This document shows positions 17,986-27,161 of a stretch of 64,000 nt of DNA, in pieces. Location: NCBI RefSeq assembly GCF_026013905.1, contig NZ_CP110257.1:2192001-2256000 (forward strand). Direction: 5' to 3'. Source of the DNA: Schlegelella aquatica (lineage in GTDB: Bacteria > Pseudomonadota > Gammaproteobacteria > Burkholderiales > Burkholderiaceae_C). The notes below the pieces were generated by a model, which did not search any database, was not told the origin of the DNA, and saw only the letters and a program-made list of their open reading frames with translations. Each line of letters begins with the position of its first letter. The stretch's first letter is position 1. Made by a program: the position numbers and the translations under genes.

Positions 17986-18100
17986 GGGTACACCTCGATA
18001 CAGCTTGAGGCTTCACTGTGCCCCGCCGTCCGGCCGGCGTCACCCCGCAAATGAAGGTGTCGATCCCTCCTCCCTGTGAGATTCCACACGAGCTCGGGCT

Positions 18101-20545
18101 TCAGGGCCCTGCCGGGCGGTGGTGCCAATAGCGGGGCCGCCGCTCGCGTTCGCACTGCCCCTGCCCGGAGGACCAGCGGTAGGCGCCGCAGACCGGCGAG
18201 GTGACCACCTCGACACCCCGCTCGCGGTAGCGGCCCAGCACCTCCGCCGCGGGATGGCCGAAGCGGTTGCGGTAACCCGCCTGGAACACGGCCACCCGGG
18301 GCTGCACCGCCGCCAGGAAGTCCGCCGTGCTGGACGTCTTGCTGCCGTGATGCGGAGCGAGCAGCCAGTCGGCGCGCAGCCTCGCCCCGTGCAGCGCGAC
18401 GAGCCGCGCCTCTTCGTGGCGCTCGATGTCGCCCGCCAGCAAGGCGCTGTGGCGGGCACCGCGGATCCTCACCACGCACGAGACCTGGTTCGGCTTGAGG
18501 GGCGGCGCCCGCTGTGCGGGCCCGGGGTGCAGCACCTCGAACCGAACACCGTCCCACTCCCAGGCCGACCCGTCCTCGCACCGGCGATGGTGGCGCACCG
18601 CATCGAGCAACGGGTGCTCGTCCTCGAGCGAACTCCACACTTCCGCGCTCGGATAGGCCGCGAGCACCGAGGAGGCGCCCCCGGCATGGTCGATGTCGCG
18701 GTGGGAGACCACCACCCGATCCAGCCGCCGCTCGCCCCAAGCCCGCAACACCGGCACGACCACGCGCTCGCCCGCATCGCTCTCCCCGGAGTACGCCGGC
18801 CCGGTGTCATACAGCAAGGTGTGGCGCGCGGTACGCACCACCACCGCGGTGCCCTGGCCCACGTCCAACGCCCAGAGCTCGAACTCGCCCGCAGCCGGCC
18901 GAGGCTGCGGCGGCAGCAACATCGGCAACGCCAGGGGCACGGCGAGCAGCTTGGCCGAGCGCGGCACGCGCATCACGGCCAGGGCGCCTGCGGCCAAGCC
19001 CAGGCCCACCGCCCACGCCGGCGCTGCGGCCGCGAACCAGCGGGCATGCTCGAAGCCGGCAAGGCCCGTGAGCCAGGTACCGAGCCCTTGCAGCAGGGCC
19101 GAGGCGGCCCACCATCCGCCGGGCACCAGGCAGCCGAGCAGCGCCAGCGGCGTGACGAGCAGCGTGATGAGCGGCACCGCCACCAGGTTGGCCACGAAGC
19201 CGACGAGCGAGATCTGATGGAAAAAGAGGAGCCCCAGCGGGGCCAGGCCGATCGTCGCGACCGCCTGCGTGCGCAGGAAGCTCCGCAGATGGCCCACCGC
19301 CCAGCGAAGGGCGCCTTCGACCCGGGCGCCGCCGCCCAGGACCGCCGGCCGCCGTGCGGCGCCGTCTGCCCGGGTGTCGCTCTCGGCCGCCAGCAGCAAC
19401 CCCACCGCACCGAAGGACAGCCAGAAACCGGGCTGGAGCAAAGCCCAGGGATCGAACAGCGTGACCACGCAAGCCGCGGCGAGGAGCACGAGCGGCCACG
19501 GCCATCGCCGACCCGACTGCTGGAGCAAGGCCACGGTCAGCAGCATCCAGACGGTGCGCTGGGCCGGCACCCCCCAGCCGGCGAAGACCGCGTAAGCCGC
19601 TGAGCAGCCGACACCCGCCCACCGCCCCACCACCGGGGCAGGGCACGCGAGCGGGGCCGCCCCGCACCGCCGCCACAGCGCCGAAGCTGCGGCAGAGGCG
19701 ACCCACGCGAACATGGTCAGATGCAGCCCGCTGATGGCGACGAGATGCGCAACGCCAGTGATGCGGAAGACCTCCCAGTCGTCCTGGTGGATCGCGGACT
19801 GGTCCCCCAGCACCAGCGCCGCGATCACCCCCGCGGAGCGCTCGTGGGGCACGTCGGCGAGGATCGCTTCGCGCACCCGTTGCCGCCATCGGTCCACGGG
19901 CGTCGCGGCGTCGGCGTCCAACAGCCGGGGCTCGAACTCGCCCTTCTTCGCGCGCACATGCCCGATCGCGCCGATGCCCTGCTGGAACCACCACAGCTCG
20001 GCGTCGAAGCCGTGCGGGTTGCTCGCCCCGTGCGGTTGCTTCAGGCGCACCGTGAAGCGCCACCGCTGCCCGGGCTCCAGCGGCGGCGCCTGCCGGGGCC
20101 GCGCGGACACACTGGCGCGGTCCGCCGCGAAGCCGCCCATGTACCAGGTGAGCTGGATGCGCCGGGGGACTGGCACCGGACGGCCCGCATGCGAGGCCTC
20201 CTCCACCTCGAGGACGAAGCGCCATGCCCCCGGCGCGCGCTGCGCCAGACCGTCCACGCGGCCGACCACCGAGAGGTCCGCTCCTTCGAGCCAGGCGGGC
20301 AGACGCTGCGCACTGTGCTCGGTCGCATGCCAGCCGGCGATGCCGAAGCCCAGGCAAGCGAGGCCCGCCGGGGCGAGCCACTGCCGCCATCGAGTGCCGC
20401 GCCGCGCGAGCCACCAGAGCACGAGCCCCCCGGCACATGCGAGTCCGTACGCCGATGGCCGGTACAGCGCTGCCTGTGTCAACTGGATGCCGACGCCGAG
20501 CAGCCACGCCAACGGCATCGCCGCCGCAAACACGATGCGGCTCAC
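18101..20545 (-). CDS. comEC: ComEC/Rec2-family DNA internalization protein
   Basis: An 814-residue inner-membrane protein that carries single-stranded DNA across the membrane during natural transformation. It has an N-terminal DUF4131 region, then the Competence domain with GDQSAIHQDDW and GVAHLVAISGLHLTMF near residues 250-280. About ten membrane segments and a C-terminal metallo-beta-lactamase-like domain follow, with HRDIDHAGG and LLAPHHGSKTSS. The GTG start (MSRIVFAAAMPLAW) has an AGGGAGGG ribosome site; an ATG farther upstream adds unconserved sequence. No other competence genes are in the window. Confidence 0.92.
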   Translation of the reverse strand: MSRIVFAAAMPLAWLLGVGIQLTQAALYRPSAYGLACAGGLVLWWLARRGTRWRQWLAPAGLACLGFGIAGWHATEHSAQRLPAWLEGADLSVVGRVDGLAQRAPGAWRFVLEVEEASHAGRPVPVPRRIQLTWYMGGFAADRASVSARPRQAPPLEPGQRWRFTVRLKQPHGASNPHGFDAELWWFQQGIGAIGHVRAKKGEFEPRLLDADAATPVDRWRQRVREAILADVPHERSAGVIAALVLGDQSAIHQDDWEVFRITGVAHLVAISGLHLTMFAWVASAAASALWRRCGAAPLACPAPVVGRWAGVGCSAAYAVFAGWGVPAQRTVWMLLTVALLQQSGRRWPWPLVLLAAACVVTLFDPWALLQPGFWLSFGAVGLLLAAESDTRADGAARRPAVLGGGARVEGALRWAVGHLRSFLRTQAVATIGLAPLGLLFFHQISLVGFVANLVAVPLITLLVTPLALLGCLVPGGWWAASALLQGLGTWLTGLAGFEHARWFAAAAPAWAVGLGLAAGALAVMRVPRSAKLLAVPLALPMLLPPQPRPAAGEFELWALDVGQGTAVVVRTARHTLLYDTGPAYSGESDAGERVVVPVLRAWGERRLDRVVVSHRDIDHAGGASSVLAAYPSAEVWSSLEDEHPLLDAVRHHRRCEDGSAWEWDGVRFEVLHPGPAQRAPPLKPNQVSCVVRIRGARHSALLAGDIERHEEARLVALHGARLRADWLLAPHHGSKTSSTADFLAAVQPRVAVFQAGYRNRFGHPAAEVLGRYRERGVEVVTSPVCGAYRWSSGQGQCERERRPRYWHHRPAGP

Positions 20546-20853
20546 GGTCCCTCCCTCGGTCGTTCTTGTCTCGGTTCTTGTCTCGCCCCCTGAGCGGCGA
20601 GTCGCCACGGCGCGGCCTTTGCTTGCCGTTGCGGTTCGGATCGCGAGATTGTGGGTGAGCCCCGGGCGCAGGCAATACCTCCTCTTGGGGGTTTGCGCCG
20701 AGCCGTTCACGAGGGGCGGGCTGCGCGGGCCGATGCAGCGGGCCCGCGCGCGATAGCATTGCGGGCTGGCACGGCTTGCGGCGGGGCGCCTTGCCCGCGA
20801 CGCCTCACGCTCGAGGGCCGCCGAAGCCGACGATTCTTCCGAGGAGTTCCTGC
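20546..20853. other. divergent intergenic region between comEC and the RidA-like gene
   Basis: This 308-base gap holds the promoters of two divergent genes. The only structure I see is a perfect 12-bp tandem duplication (GTTCTTGTCTCG at 20562-20573 and 20574-20585) beside the comEC start. No RNA gene or terminator is evident. Confidence 0.5.
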
Positions 20854-21309
20854 ATGTCCGTCTATGACCGTCTGAAAGCGCTGAACATCGAACTGCCCCC
20901 GGTGGCGACGCCGGCCGCGGCGTACGTGCCGTTCGTGCGCACCGGCAACCTGGTGTTCCTGTCCGGCCACATCGCCAAGAAGGACGGCAAGCCCTGGGTC
21001 GGTCAACTCGGCAAGGACCTCGGTACCGAGGAAGGCAAGGCGGCGGCGCGCGCAGTGGCCGTGGACCTGCTCGGCACCCTCCATGCGGCCGTGGGCGATC
21101 TCGACAAGGTGCGCCGCATCGTCAAGGTGATGAGCCTGGTGAACAGCGCGCCCACCTTCACCGAGCAGCACCTGGTCACCAACGGCGCGTCCGAGTTGCT
21201 GGGCGAGGTCTTCGGTGAGCGCGGCGCACACGCGCGCAGCGCCTTCGGCGTCGCGCAGATCCCCCTGGGCGCGTGCGTGGAGATCGAACTGATCGCCGAG
21301 GTCGAGTAA
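20854..21309 (+). CDS. RidA-family (YjgF/YER057c/UK114) protein
   Basis: A 151-residue protein of the Rid superfamily. Archetypal RidA hydrolyses reactive enamine/imine intermediates from amino-acid metabolism in the cytoplasm. The length and the segments LVFLSGHIAKKDGKPWVG and GARSAFGVAQIPLGACVE-like C-terminus (ARSAFGVAQIPLGA) place it in the longer subfamily rather than classical RidA. The ATG has a GAGGAG ribosome site. It lies 27 bases before dsbB, perhaps co-transcribed. Confidence 0.88.
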   Translation: MSVYDRLKALNIELPPVATPAAAYVPFVRTGNLVFLSGHIAKKDGKPWVGQLGKDLGTEEGKAAARAVAVDLLGTLHAAVGDLDKVRRIVKVMSLVNSAPTFTEQHLVTNGASELLGEVFGERGAHARSAFGVAQIPLGACVEIELIAEVE

Positions 21310-21336
21310 GCCCCGTCCACTCAGAAGGAATCCGGC

Positions 21337-21834
21337 TTGGTCTCCTCTCGACTCCTGACGAACCGCAGGGCGCTGCTCGGGCTGGGCAGCCTCGTCAGCC
21401 TGGCGGCCGTGGGCGCGGCGCTCGTCTCACAGTACGCGTACGGCATGGCGCCGTGCCCGTGGTGCATCCTGCAACGGGTGATCTTCCTCGCCATCGCGCT
21501 GGTGTGCGGGCTGGGCTGGCTGGGACGAGGCGCCGTGTGGCAACGCACGATGGCAGCGATCGCCGGGCTCTTGTCCGCCAGCGGCGTGGCGGCCGCCGTG
21601 TACCAGAACACCGTGGCCGCCAAGGCGTTCTCGTGCAATCTCACGCTGGCCGACCGCATCATCACGGCCCTGGGGCTGGAAGGTGCGGTGCCCTTCCTGT
21701 TCCGCATCGAGGCTTCGTGCGCCGACGCCGCCGTCACGCTGCTCGGGCTGCCGTACGAGTCCTGGAGCGGCGCCTTGTTCGCCGTGATGGCGGTGGTGGC
21801 CGCCTGGCTCGTACTGCGACGCAACGCCGACTGA
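21337..21834 (+). CDS. dsbB: disulfide bond formation protein B
   Basis: A 165-residue inner-membrane quinone reductase that reoxidises periplasmic DsbA. Four transmembrane helices are present. The first cysteine pair is Cys40 and Cys43 in APCPWCILQR; the second is Cys100 and Cys128 in FSCNL and EASCADA. The start is a TTG with an AGAAGGA ribosome site at a suitable distance; no ATG fits. Three bases after its stop, a perfect inverted repeat (GGCCGCCC with GGGCGGCC, 21837-21854) begins the repeat array. Confidence 0.93.
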   Translation: MVSSRLLTNRRALLGLGSLVSLAAVGAALVSQYAYGMAPCPWCILQRVIFLAIALVCGLGWLGRGAVWQRTMAAIAGLLSASGVAAAVYQNTVAAKAFSCNLTLADRIITALGLEGAVPFLFRIEASCADAAVTLLGLPYESWSGALFAVMAVVAAWLVLRRNAD

Positions 21835-21841
21835 CAGGCCG

Positions 21842-22100
21842 CCCCCGGGCGGCCGAGCGCGGGGCATGTATCTCTGCCCCCGGGGCGTGCGCCCCACCCC
21901 CCACGGGGGTCACGGCCCGGCTCCGGACGGCCGAGCGCCGGGCATATGTCTTTGCCCCCGGGGCGTGCGCCCCACCCCCCACGGGGGTCACGGCCCGGCT
22001 CCGGGCGGCCGAGCGCCGGGCATATGTCTTTGCCCCCGGGGCGTGCGCCCCACCCCCCACGGGGGTCACGGCCCGGCTCCGGACGGCCGAGCGCCGGGCC
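21842..22100 (-). repeat. tandem array of the 78-bp hairpin repeat (three units plus a partial)
   Basis: Full or near-full units start at 21876, 21954 and 22032, an exact period of 78. A partial unit precedes them. Units differ by single bases. Each contains GGGGCG-TG-CGCCCC, the stem ACCCCC-CAC-GGGGGT, and an outer stem GGCCCGGC with GCCGGGCC (on the minus strand). The last unit ends on the base adjacent to the parC stop codon. The array fills the whole convergent gap between dsbB and parC. It is not a CRISPR array: there are no variable spacers. Confidence 0.85.
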
Positions 22101-24419
22101 TCAGGCTCCCACCACCCGCTGCGGCTTCATCGCCAGGTCCGCCGCCTTGCCCTTGCGCGCTCGCTTCGAGACGTACGTGGCGAGGGCGGCGCCGCGCAGT
22201 TCCTCGTCCTTCGGCTTGCCGCCGCGGCCGGTGCCCTGCACGCGCAAGGTCGTGGCGAACACCGCGACGGACACCAGCGGGTCCTTGGCGTCGACGTCCA
22301 TCAGCGTCAGCCCCCGCCCCCCATTGGACTGGAGCTTCAGCTCGTCGAGCGCGAAAACGAGCAGCCGCCCGCTCATCGACAGGCACGCCACCTGCGTGCC
22401 TGCCCCCACCGCGGCCGGTGGCAGGAGGCGCGCGCCCTCGTCCAGCGTGAGGAAGCTCTTGCCGCCCTTCTGGCGCGACAACATGTCGCCCACGCGGGCC
22501 AGCAGCCCGTAGCCGGCCGTGTTCGCCAAGAGCAGCGTGGTGTCGGCCGGCGCGGCATAGTAATGCGCCAGTTGGGTGCCGGCCTCCAGCTCGATCATGG
22601 TCGTCACCGGCTGGCCGTCGCCCCGGGCGCCGGGCAGCGAGGCGACGGGGACGCTGTAGACGCGGCCGTTGGAGCCGAACACCAGCAGCGTGTCCACCGT
22701 GCGGCACTCGAAGGTGCCGTACAGCCCGTCGCCGGCCTTGAACGCGAAAGCCATCGGATCGTGCCCGTGGCCTTGGCGCGCACGCACCCAACCCTTCTGG
22801 CTCACGACCACCGTGACCGGCTCGTCGATCACCTTCACCTCGGCGACGGCGCGCTTGTCCTCCTGGATGAGCGTGCGGCGTTCGTCGCCGAACTGCTTCG
22901 CGTCCGCCTCGATCTCCTTGATCACCGTGCGACGCAGACTCGCCGGGCTGGCAAGGATGTCCTCCAGCCTGGTCTGCTCCTCGCGCAGCGAGGCGAGCTC
23001 CTGTTCGATCTTGATCGCCTCCAGGCGCGCGAGCTGGCGCAGCCGGATCTCGAGGATGTCCTCGGCCTGCCGGTCGGTGAGGCGAAAGCGCGCGATCAGC
23101 GCCGGCTTGGGCTCGTCGGCATTGCGGATGATGCGGATCACCTCGTCGATGTTCAGCAGCACCAGCTGCCGGCCCTCGAGCACGTGGATGCGGTCCAGCA
23201 CCCGGTCGAGCCGATGCCGTGTGCGCCGCTGCACCGTCTGCAGTCGGAAGGCGGTCCATTCGGTGAGGATCTGCCGCAGCGGCTTCTGCGTCGGCCGCCC
23301 GTCGCCGCCGACCACCGTCAGGTTGACCGGCACCGAGGTCTCGAGACTGGTGTGGGCCAGGAGCGCGCGCACCAGTTCCTGCTGGTCGATGCGGCTGGTC
23401 TTGGGCTCGAACACCAGACGCACCGGCGCGTCCTTGCTCGATTCGTCGCGGGCCACGTCCAGCAGGCCCAGCATCGTCGCCTTGAGTTGCTGCTGCTCCG
23501 AGGTGAGCGTCTTCTTGCCGGCCTTGACCTTCGGGTTGGTGAGCTCCTCGATCTCCTCCAGCACCTTCTGGCAGCTCACGCCCGGCGGCAGCTCGGTGAC
23601 GACGAGCTGCCACTGCCCGCGTGCGAGGTCCTCGATCTTCCAGCGGGCGCGCACCTTCAGGCTGCCCCGGCCGGTGGCATAGGCCTCGCGGATGTCGGCG
23701 GCACTGCTGATGATCTGCCCCCCACCGGGGAAGTCCGGGCCCGGCAGCAGGGTCATCAGCTCGTCGTCGCAGAGCCTGTCGTTCTTGAGCAGCGCGACGG
23801 CGGCGGCCGCCACCTCGCGCAGGTTGTGCGAGGGCACCTCGGTGGCCAAGCCCACCGCGATGCCGCTCGCGCCGTTGAGCAGCACGAAGGGCAGGCGCGC
23901 GGGCAACTGACGGGGCTCCTCGGTCGAGCCGTCGTAGTTGGGCACGAAGTCCACCGTGCCCTCGTCGATCTCGTCGAGCAGCAGGCGCGCGATGGGCGAA
24001 AGGCGCGCTTCCGTGTAGCGCATCGCCGCCGCGCCGTCGCCGTCGCGCGAGCCGAAGTTGCCCTGCCCGTCGATGAGCGGATAGCGCTGCGAAAAGTCTT
24101 GCGCCATGCGCACCAGCGCGTCGTAGGCGGCCTGATCGCCATGCGGATGGAAGCGGCCCAGCACATCGCCCACCACGCGCGCGCTCTTGACCGGCTTGGC
24201 GCCGGCGGCGCCGGTGTAGCCCAGGCCCATGCGCTGCATCGCATAGAGGATGCGGCGCTGCACCGGCTTTTGCCCGTCGGTCACATCGGGCAGGGCCCGG
24301 CCCTTGACCACCGACAGCGCGTATTCCAGGTACGCCCGCTCGGCGTAACGCGCCAGCGTCAGCGCCTCGCCCCCGTCGGCCGTGGCGTTGTCGAACAGAT
24401 CGAACGTCTCTTGGCTCAT
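22101..24419 (-). CDS. parC: DNA topoisomerase IV subunit A
   Basis: The 772-residue ParC subunit of topoisomerase IV, which decatenates replicated chromosomes. The catalytic Tyr lies in [12 protein letters not shown] near residue 123. The quinolone-resistance region reads [20 protein letters not shown]: the position equal to Ser80 of E. coli ParC is Gln and that equal to Glu84 is Asp. The C-terminal beta-pinwheel region is present but short. It is the last gene of parE-GNAT-parC. Gyrase A is excluded by the gene context and by the short C-terminal domain. Confidence 0.94.
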   Translation of the reverse strand: MSQETFDLFDNATADGGEALTLARYAERAYLEYALSVVKGRALPDVTDGQKPVQRRILYAMQRMGLGYTGAAGAKPVKSARVVGDVLGRFHPHGDQAAYDALVRMAQDFSQRYPLIDGQGNFGSRDGDGAAAMRYTEARLSPIARLLLDEIDEGTVDFVPNYDGSTEEPRQLPARLPFVLLNGASGIAVGLATEVPSHNLREVAAAAVALLKNDRLCDDELMTLLPGPDFPGGGQIISSAADIREAYATGRGSLKVRARWKIEDLARGQWQLVVTELPPGVSCQKVLEEIEELTNPKVKAGKKTLTSEQQQLKATMLGLLDVARDESSKDAPVRLVFEPKTSRIDQQELVRALLAHTSLETSVPVNLTVVGGDGRPTQKPLRQILTEWTAFRLQTVQRRTRHRLDRVLDRIHVLEGRQLVLLNIDEVIRIIRNADEPKPALIARFRLTDRQAEDILEIRLRQLARLEAIKIEQELASLREEQTRLEDILASPASLRRTVIKEIEADAKQFGDERRTLIQEDKRAVAEVKVIDEPVTVVVSQKGWVRARQGHGHDPMAFAFKAGDGLYGTFECRTVDTLLVFGSNGRVYSVPVASLPGARGDGQPVTTMIELEAGTQLAHYYAAPADTTLLLANTAGYGLLARVGDMLSRQKGGKSFLTLDEGARLLPPAAVGAGTQVACLSMSGRLLVFALDELKLQSNGGRGLTLMDVDAKDPLVSVAVFATTLRVQGTGRGGKPKDEELRGAALATYVSKRARKGKAADLAMKPQRVVGA

Positions 24420-24441
24420 CGCAACCCTGCGGCGGAGGTCT

Positions 24442-24969
24442 TCAGTCCGCCTTCTCCAGGCCCGCCTCGCAGCGGGCGTCGTATTCGTCTTCCAGCATCG
24501 ACATCACGACCAGCGACTCGTAGCCGCCGTCGGTGCGCACGCTCTCGCGCAACCGCCCTTCCTCGACGAAGCCCTCGGTCTCGTACAACGCTTTCGCACG
24601 AGTGTTGGGCACCCGCACGTCCAGCCAGAACCGATGGGCCTTGAGGTCGTGGAAGGCCACCTTCTTGAGCAGGCGAAGGCACGCCCGCCCCAGCCCCTGC
24701 CCCTTGGCCTGCACCACCATGCGCTTGAGCTCCACCGAACGGTGCGGGTTGCGGCAGCCGACGAGGATCACGAACCCGACCGGCTGCGACGACTCGCCCG
24801 CCTCGATGATGAAGTGCCGGAAGTCCGGGAAGCGCACCGCCGCCTCGTGCTGCGTGCGCTCCCACGGCGTGATGAAGGGCCGGTTGACCGGGTCGTTCTC
24901 GACCGAGATGACGAAGTCCAGGTCGTCCAGCAGCGTGGGCCTCAGGCGCACGCGGGCATTGCCGATCAT
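24442..24969 (-). CDS. GNAT-family N-acetyltransferase
   Basis: A 175-residue acetyl-CoA-dependent acetyltransferase resembling the RimJ/RimL and polyamine-acetyltransferase groups. The acetyl-CoA binding loop appears as [17 protein letters not shown] near residues 85-101. The end of the fold reads [20 protein letters not shown]. It lies between parE and parC on the same strand, 22 bases upstream of parC, so it is probably co-transcribed with topoisomerase IV. Its substrate is unknown. Confidence 0.85.
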   Translation of the reverse strand: MIGNARVRLRPTLLDDLDFVISVENDPVNRPFITPWERTQHEAAVRFPDFRHFIIEAGESSQPVGFVILVGCRNPHRSVELKRMVVQAKGQGLGRACLRLLKKVAFHDLKAHRFWLDVRVPNTRAKALYETEGFVEEGRLRESVRTDGGYESLVVMSMLEDEYDARCEAGLEKAD

Positions 24970-25071
24970 CCGGCGTCTCCTCGGCCCGGGTCACGCCGGG
25001 CCTTGCATGGTGGTGAACCCTGGGGCGCCGCGCGGCCGCGCGACGGGGCGGCCTCGCGCGGGCGTGCTGCC

Positions 25072-27075
25072 TCAGACATCGACTTCGACCGCATGGCCGT
25101 GCAGCTCCATCAGTTCACGCCGGGCCTGGGCCTCGCCCTTGCCCATCAGCTTGTTCATGGAGCTCTCGGTCGCCGCGAAGTCCAGGTCGCCATAGCGTAC
25201 CTGCAGCAGCCGCCGCGTGTCCGGGTTCAGCGTGGTTTCCCACAACTGCTCCGCGCTCATCTCGCCCAGGCCCTTGAAGCGGCTGATCGTCCACGCCCCC
25301 TCGCGGCACCCCTCCTTGCGCAGCTTGTCGAGGATGGCCGCGAGCTCCCCCTCGTCCAGCGCGTAGAGCTTGGCCGCGGGCTTCTTGCCGCGCGCCGGGG
25401 CATCGACGCGAAACAGCGGCGGCCGGGCGACGTACACGTGCCCGCGCTCGATGAGCTTCGGAAAGTGACGGAAGAAGAGCGTGAGCAGCAGCACCTGGAT
25501 GTGCGAGCCGTCCACGTCGGCGTCCGAGAGGATGCAGATCTTGCCGTAGCGCAGTCCCGAGAGGTCCGGCTCGTCGCCCACACCATGCGGGTCCACGCCG
25601 ATCGCCACCGCGATGTCGTGGATCTCGTTGTTGGCAAAGAGCCGATCGCGCTCGACCTCCCACGCATTGAGCACCTTGCCGCGCAGCGGCAGCACCGCCT
25701 GGAACTCCTTGTCGCGCCCCATCTTGGCACTGCCCCCCGCGGAGTCGCCCTCGACGAGGAACAGCTCGTTGTGCGAGGTGTCGCGGCTCTCGCAGTCGGT
25801 CAGCTTGCCGGGCAGCACCGCCACGCCCGAGCCCTTCTTCTTCTCGACCTTCTGCCCGGCGCGCTGGCGCGCCTGCGCCTGGCGGATGACCAGCTCGGCC
25901 AGGCGCTTGCCCTGGTCCACGTGCTGGTTGAGCCACAGCTCCATCGCCGGCTTCACGTAGGTCGACACCAGCCGCAGGGCGTCGCGGCTGTTGAGGCGCT
26001 CCTTGGTCTGCCCCTGGAACTGCGGGTCCAGCACCTTGGCCGACAGCACGAAGCTCGCGCGCGAGAACACGTCCTCCGGCATCAGCTTGACGCCCTTGGG
26101 CAACAGCGAGTGCAGGTCGATGAAGTTCTTGACGGCCGCGAAGAGTCCGTCCTTCAACCCCGCCTCGTGCGTGCCGCCGGCCACCGTCGGGATCAGGTTC
26201 ACGTAGCTCTCGCGCACCGGCGAGCCTTCTTCCGTGAAGGCCACGCACCAGGCCGCACCCTCGCCCTCGGCGAAGTTCTCGGTCTCGCTCTCGCGCGCAT
26301 AGTGCTCGCCCTCGAAGAGGCTGATCACCGGGTCCGCCGGCAGCGTCTGCAGCAGGTAGTCGCGCAAGCCGCCCTGGTAGCGCCAGGTCTGGGTCTCCCC
26401 GCTCTTCTCGTAGGTGAGCGTGACGGTGACGCCCGGCATCAGCACGGCCTTGCTGCGCAACAGGTGCACCAGTTCCTGCTTGGGCAGCTCCGCGCTCTCG
26501 AAGTACTTGGCATCCGGCCACACGCGCACGGTGGTGCCGCTATTGCGGTCCTCGGGGCCGGCCTTGCGCTTGCTGAGCGGCTCGATCACGTCGCCGCCCG
26601 AGAACGCCAGGCTCGCCACCTGGCCGTCACGCCAGACGGTCACTTCCAGCCGCCGGGCGAGCGCGTTGGTCACGCTCACCCCGACGCCGTGCAGCCCGCC
26701 CGAGAAGCTGTAGGCGCCGCCCGAGCCCTTGTCGAACTTGCCGCCGGCGTGCAGCCGCGTGAAGACGATCTCCACCACCGGCACCTTCTCCTCGGGGTGC
26801 AGGCCGATCGGGATGCCCCGCCCATCGTCTTCGACACTGACCGACCCGTCGGCATGCACGGTGACGGCGATGCGCCGGCCGTGGCCGGCGAGGGCCTCGT
26901 CGGCGGCGTTGTCGATCACCTCCTGCACGATGTGCAGCGGGTTGTCGGTGCGCGTGTACATGCCCGGCCGCTGCTTGACGGGCTCCAGGCCCTTGAGCAC
27001 CCGGATCGACGCCTCGCCATAGCCGGCCTCGGACCGGCCCGCTGCGGCTCTCGAACTGCTCGGTTTGCTTGCCAT
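25072..27075 (-). CDS. parE: DNA topoisomerase IV subunit B
   Basis: The 667-residue ATPase subunit of topoisomerase IV. The GHKL ATP-binding fold shows EVIDNAADEALAGHG and DDGRGIPIGLHP; GGLHGVGVSVTNALA follows. The Toprim domain includes LFLVEGDSAGGSAK and ILSDADVDGSHIQVLL. The C-terminus has RFKGLGEMSAEQLWETT. The start (MASKPSSSR) is favoured over an extension of 22 codons that would overlap the divergent MFS gene's promoter region. Its promoter is shared with the divergent MFS gene in an 86-base gap. Confidence 0.95.
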   Translation of the reverse strand: MASKPSSSRAAAGRSEAGYGEASIRVLKGLEPVKQRPGMYTRTDNPLHIVQEVIDNAADEALAGHGRRIAVTVHADGSVSVEDDGRGIPIGLHPEEKVPVVEIVFTRLHAGGKFDKGSGGAYSFSGGLHGVGVSVTNALARRLEVTVWRDGQVASLAFSGGDVIEPLSKRKAGPEDRNSGTTVRVWPDAKYFESAELPKQELVHLLRSKAVLMPGVTVTLTYEKSGETQTWRYQGGLRDYLLQTLPADPVISLFEGEHYARESETENFAEGEGAAWCVAFTEEGSPVRESYVNLIPTVAGGTHEAGLKDGLFAAVKNFIDLHSLLPKGVKLMPEDVFSRASFVLSAKVLDPQFQGQTKERLNSRDALRLVSTYVKPAMELWLNQHVDQGKRLAELVIRQAQARQRAGQKVEKKKGSGVAVLPGKLTDCESRDTSHNELFLVEGDSAGGSAKMGRDKEFQAVLPLRGKVLNAWEVERDRLFANNEIHDIAVAIGVDPHGVGDEPDLSGLRYGKICILSDADVDGSHIQVLLLTLFFRHFPKLIERGHVYVARPPLFRVDAPARGKKPAAKLYALDEGELAAILDKLRKEGCREGAWTISRFKGLGEMSAEQLWETTLNPDTRRLLQVRYGDLDFAATESSMNKLMGKGEAQARRELMELHGHAVEVDV

Positions 27076-27161
27076 GGCGGCGAATTCTAGGAGCCTCGCG
27101 GCGACCTTCCCGCCCGGGCGGCCTCCTGCAGCGCGCGCCACTTTTGGCTACAGTGCGCCGG

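Noticed and set aside
21842..22100. CRISPR array
   Set aside because: The 78-bp units abut with no variable spacers, and no cas genes are nearby.
21273..24644. A plus-strand open frame of 1123 codons opposite parC
   Set aside because: It runs through dsbB, the repeat array and the parC antisense strand, with no protein-like features.
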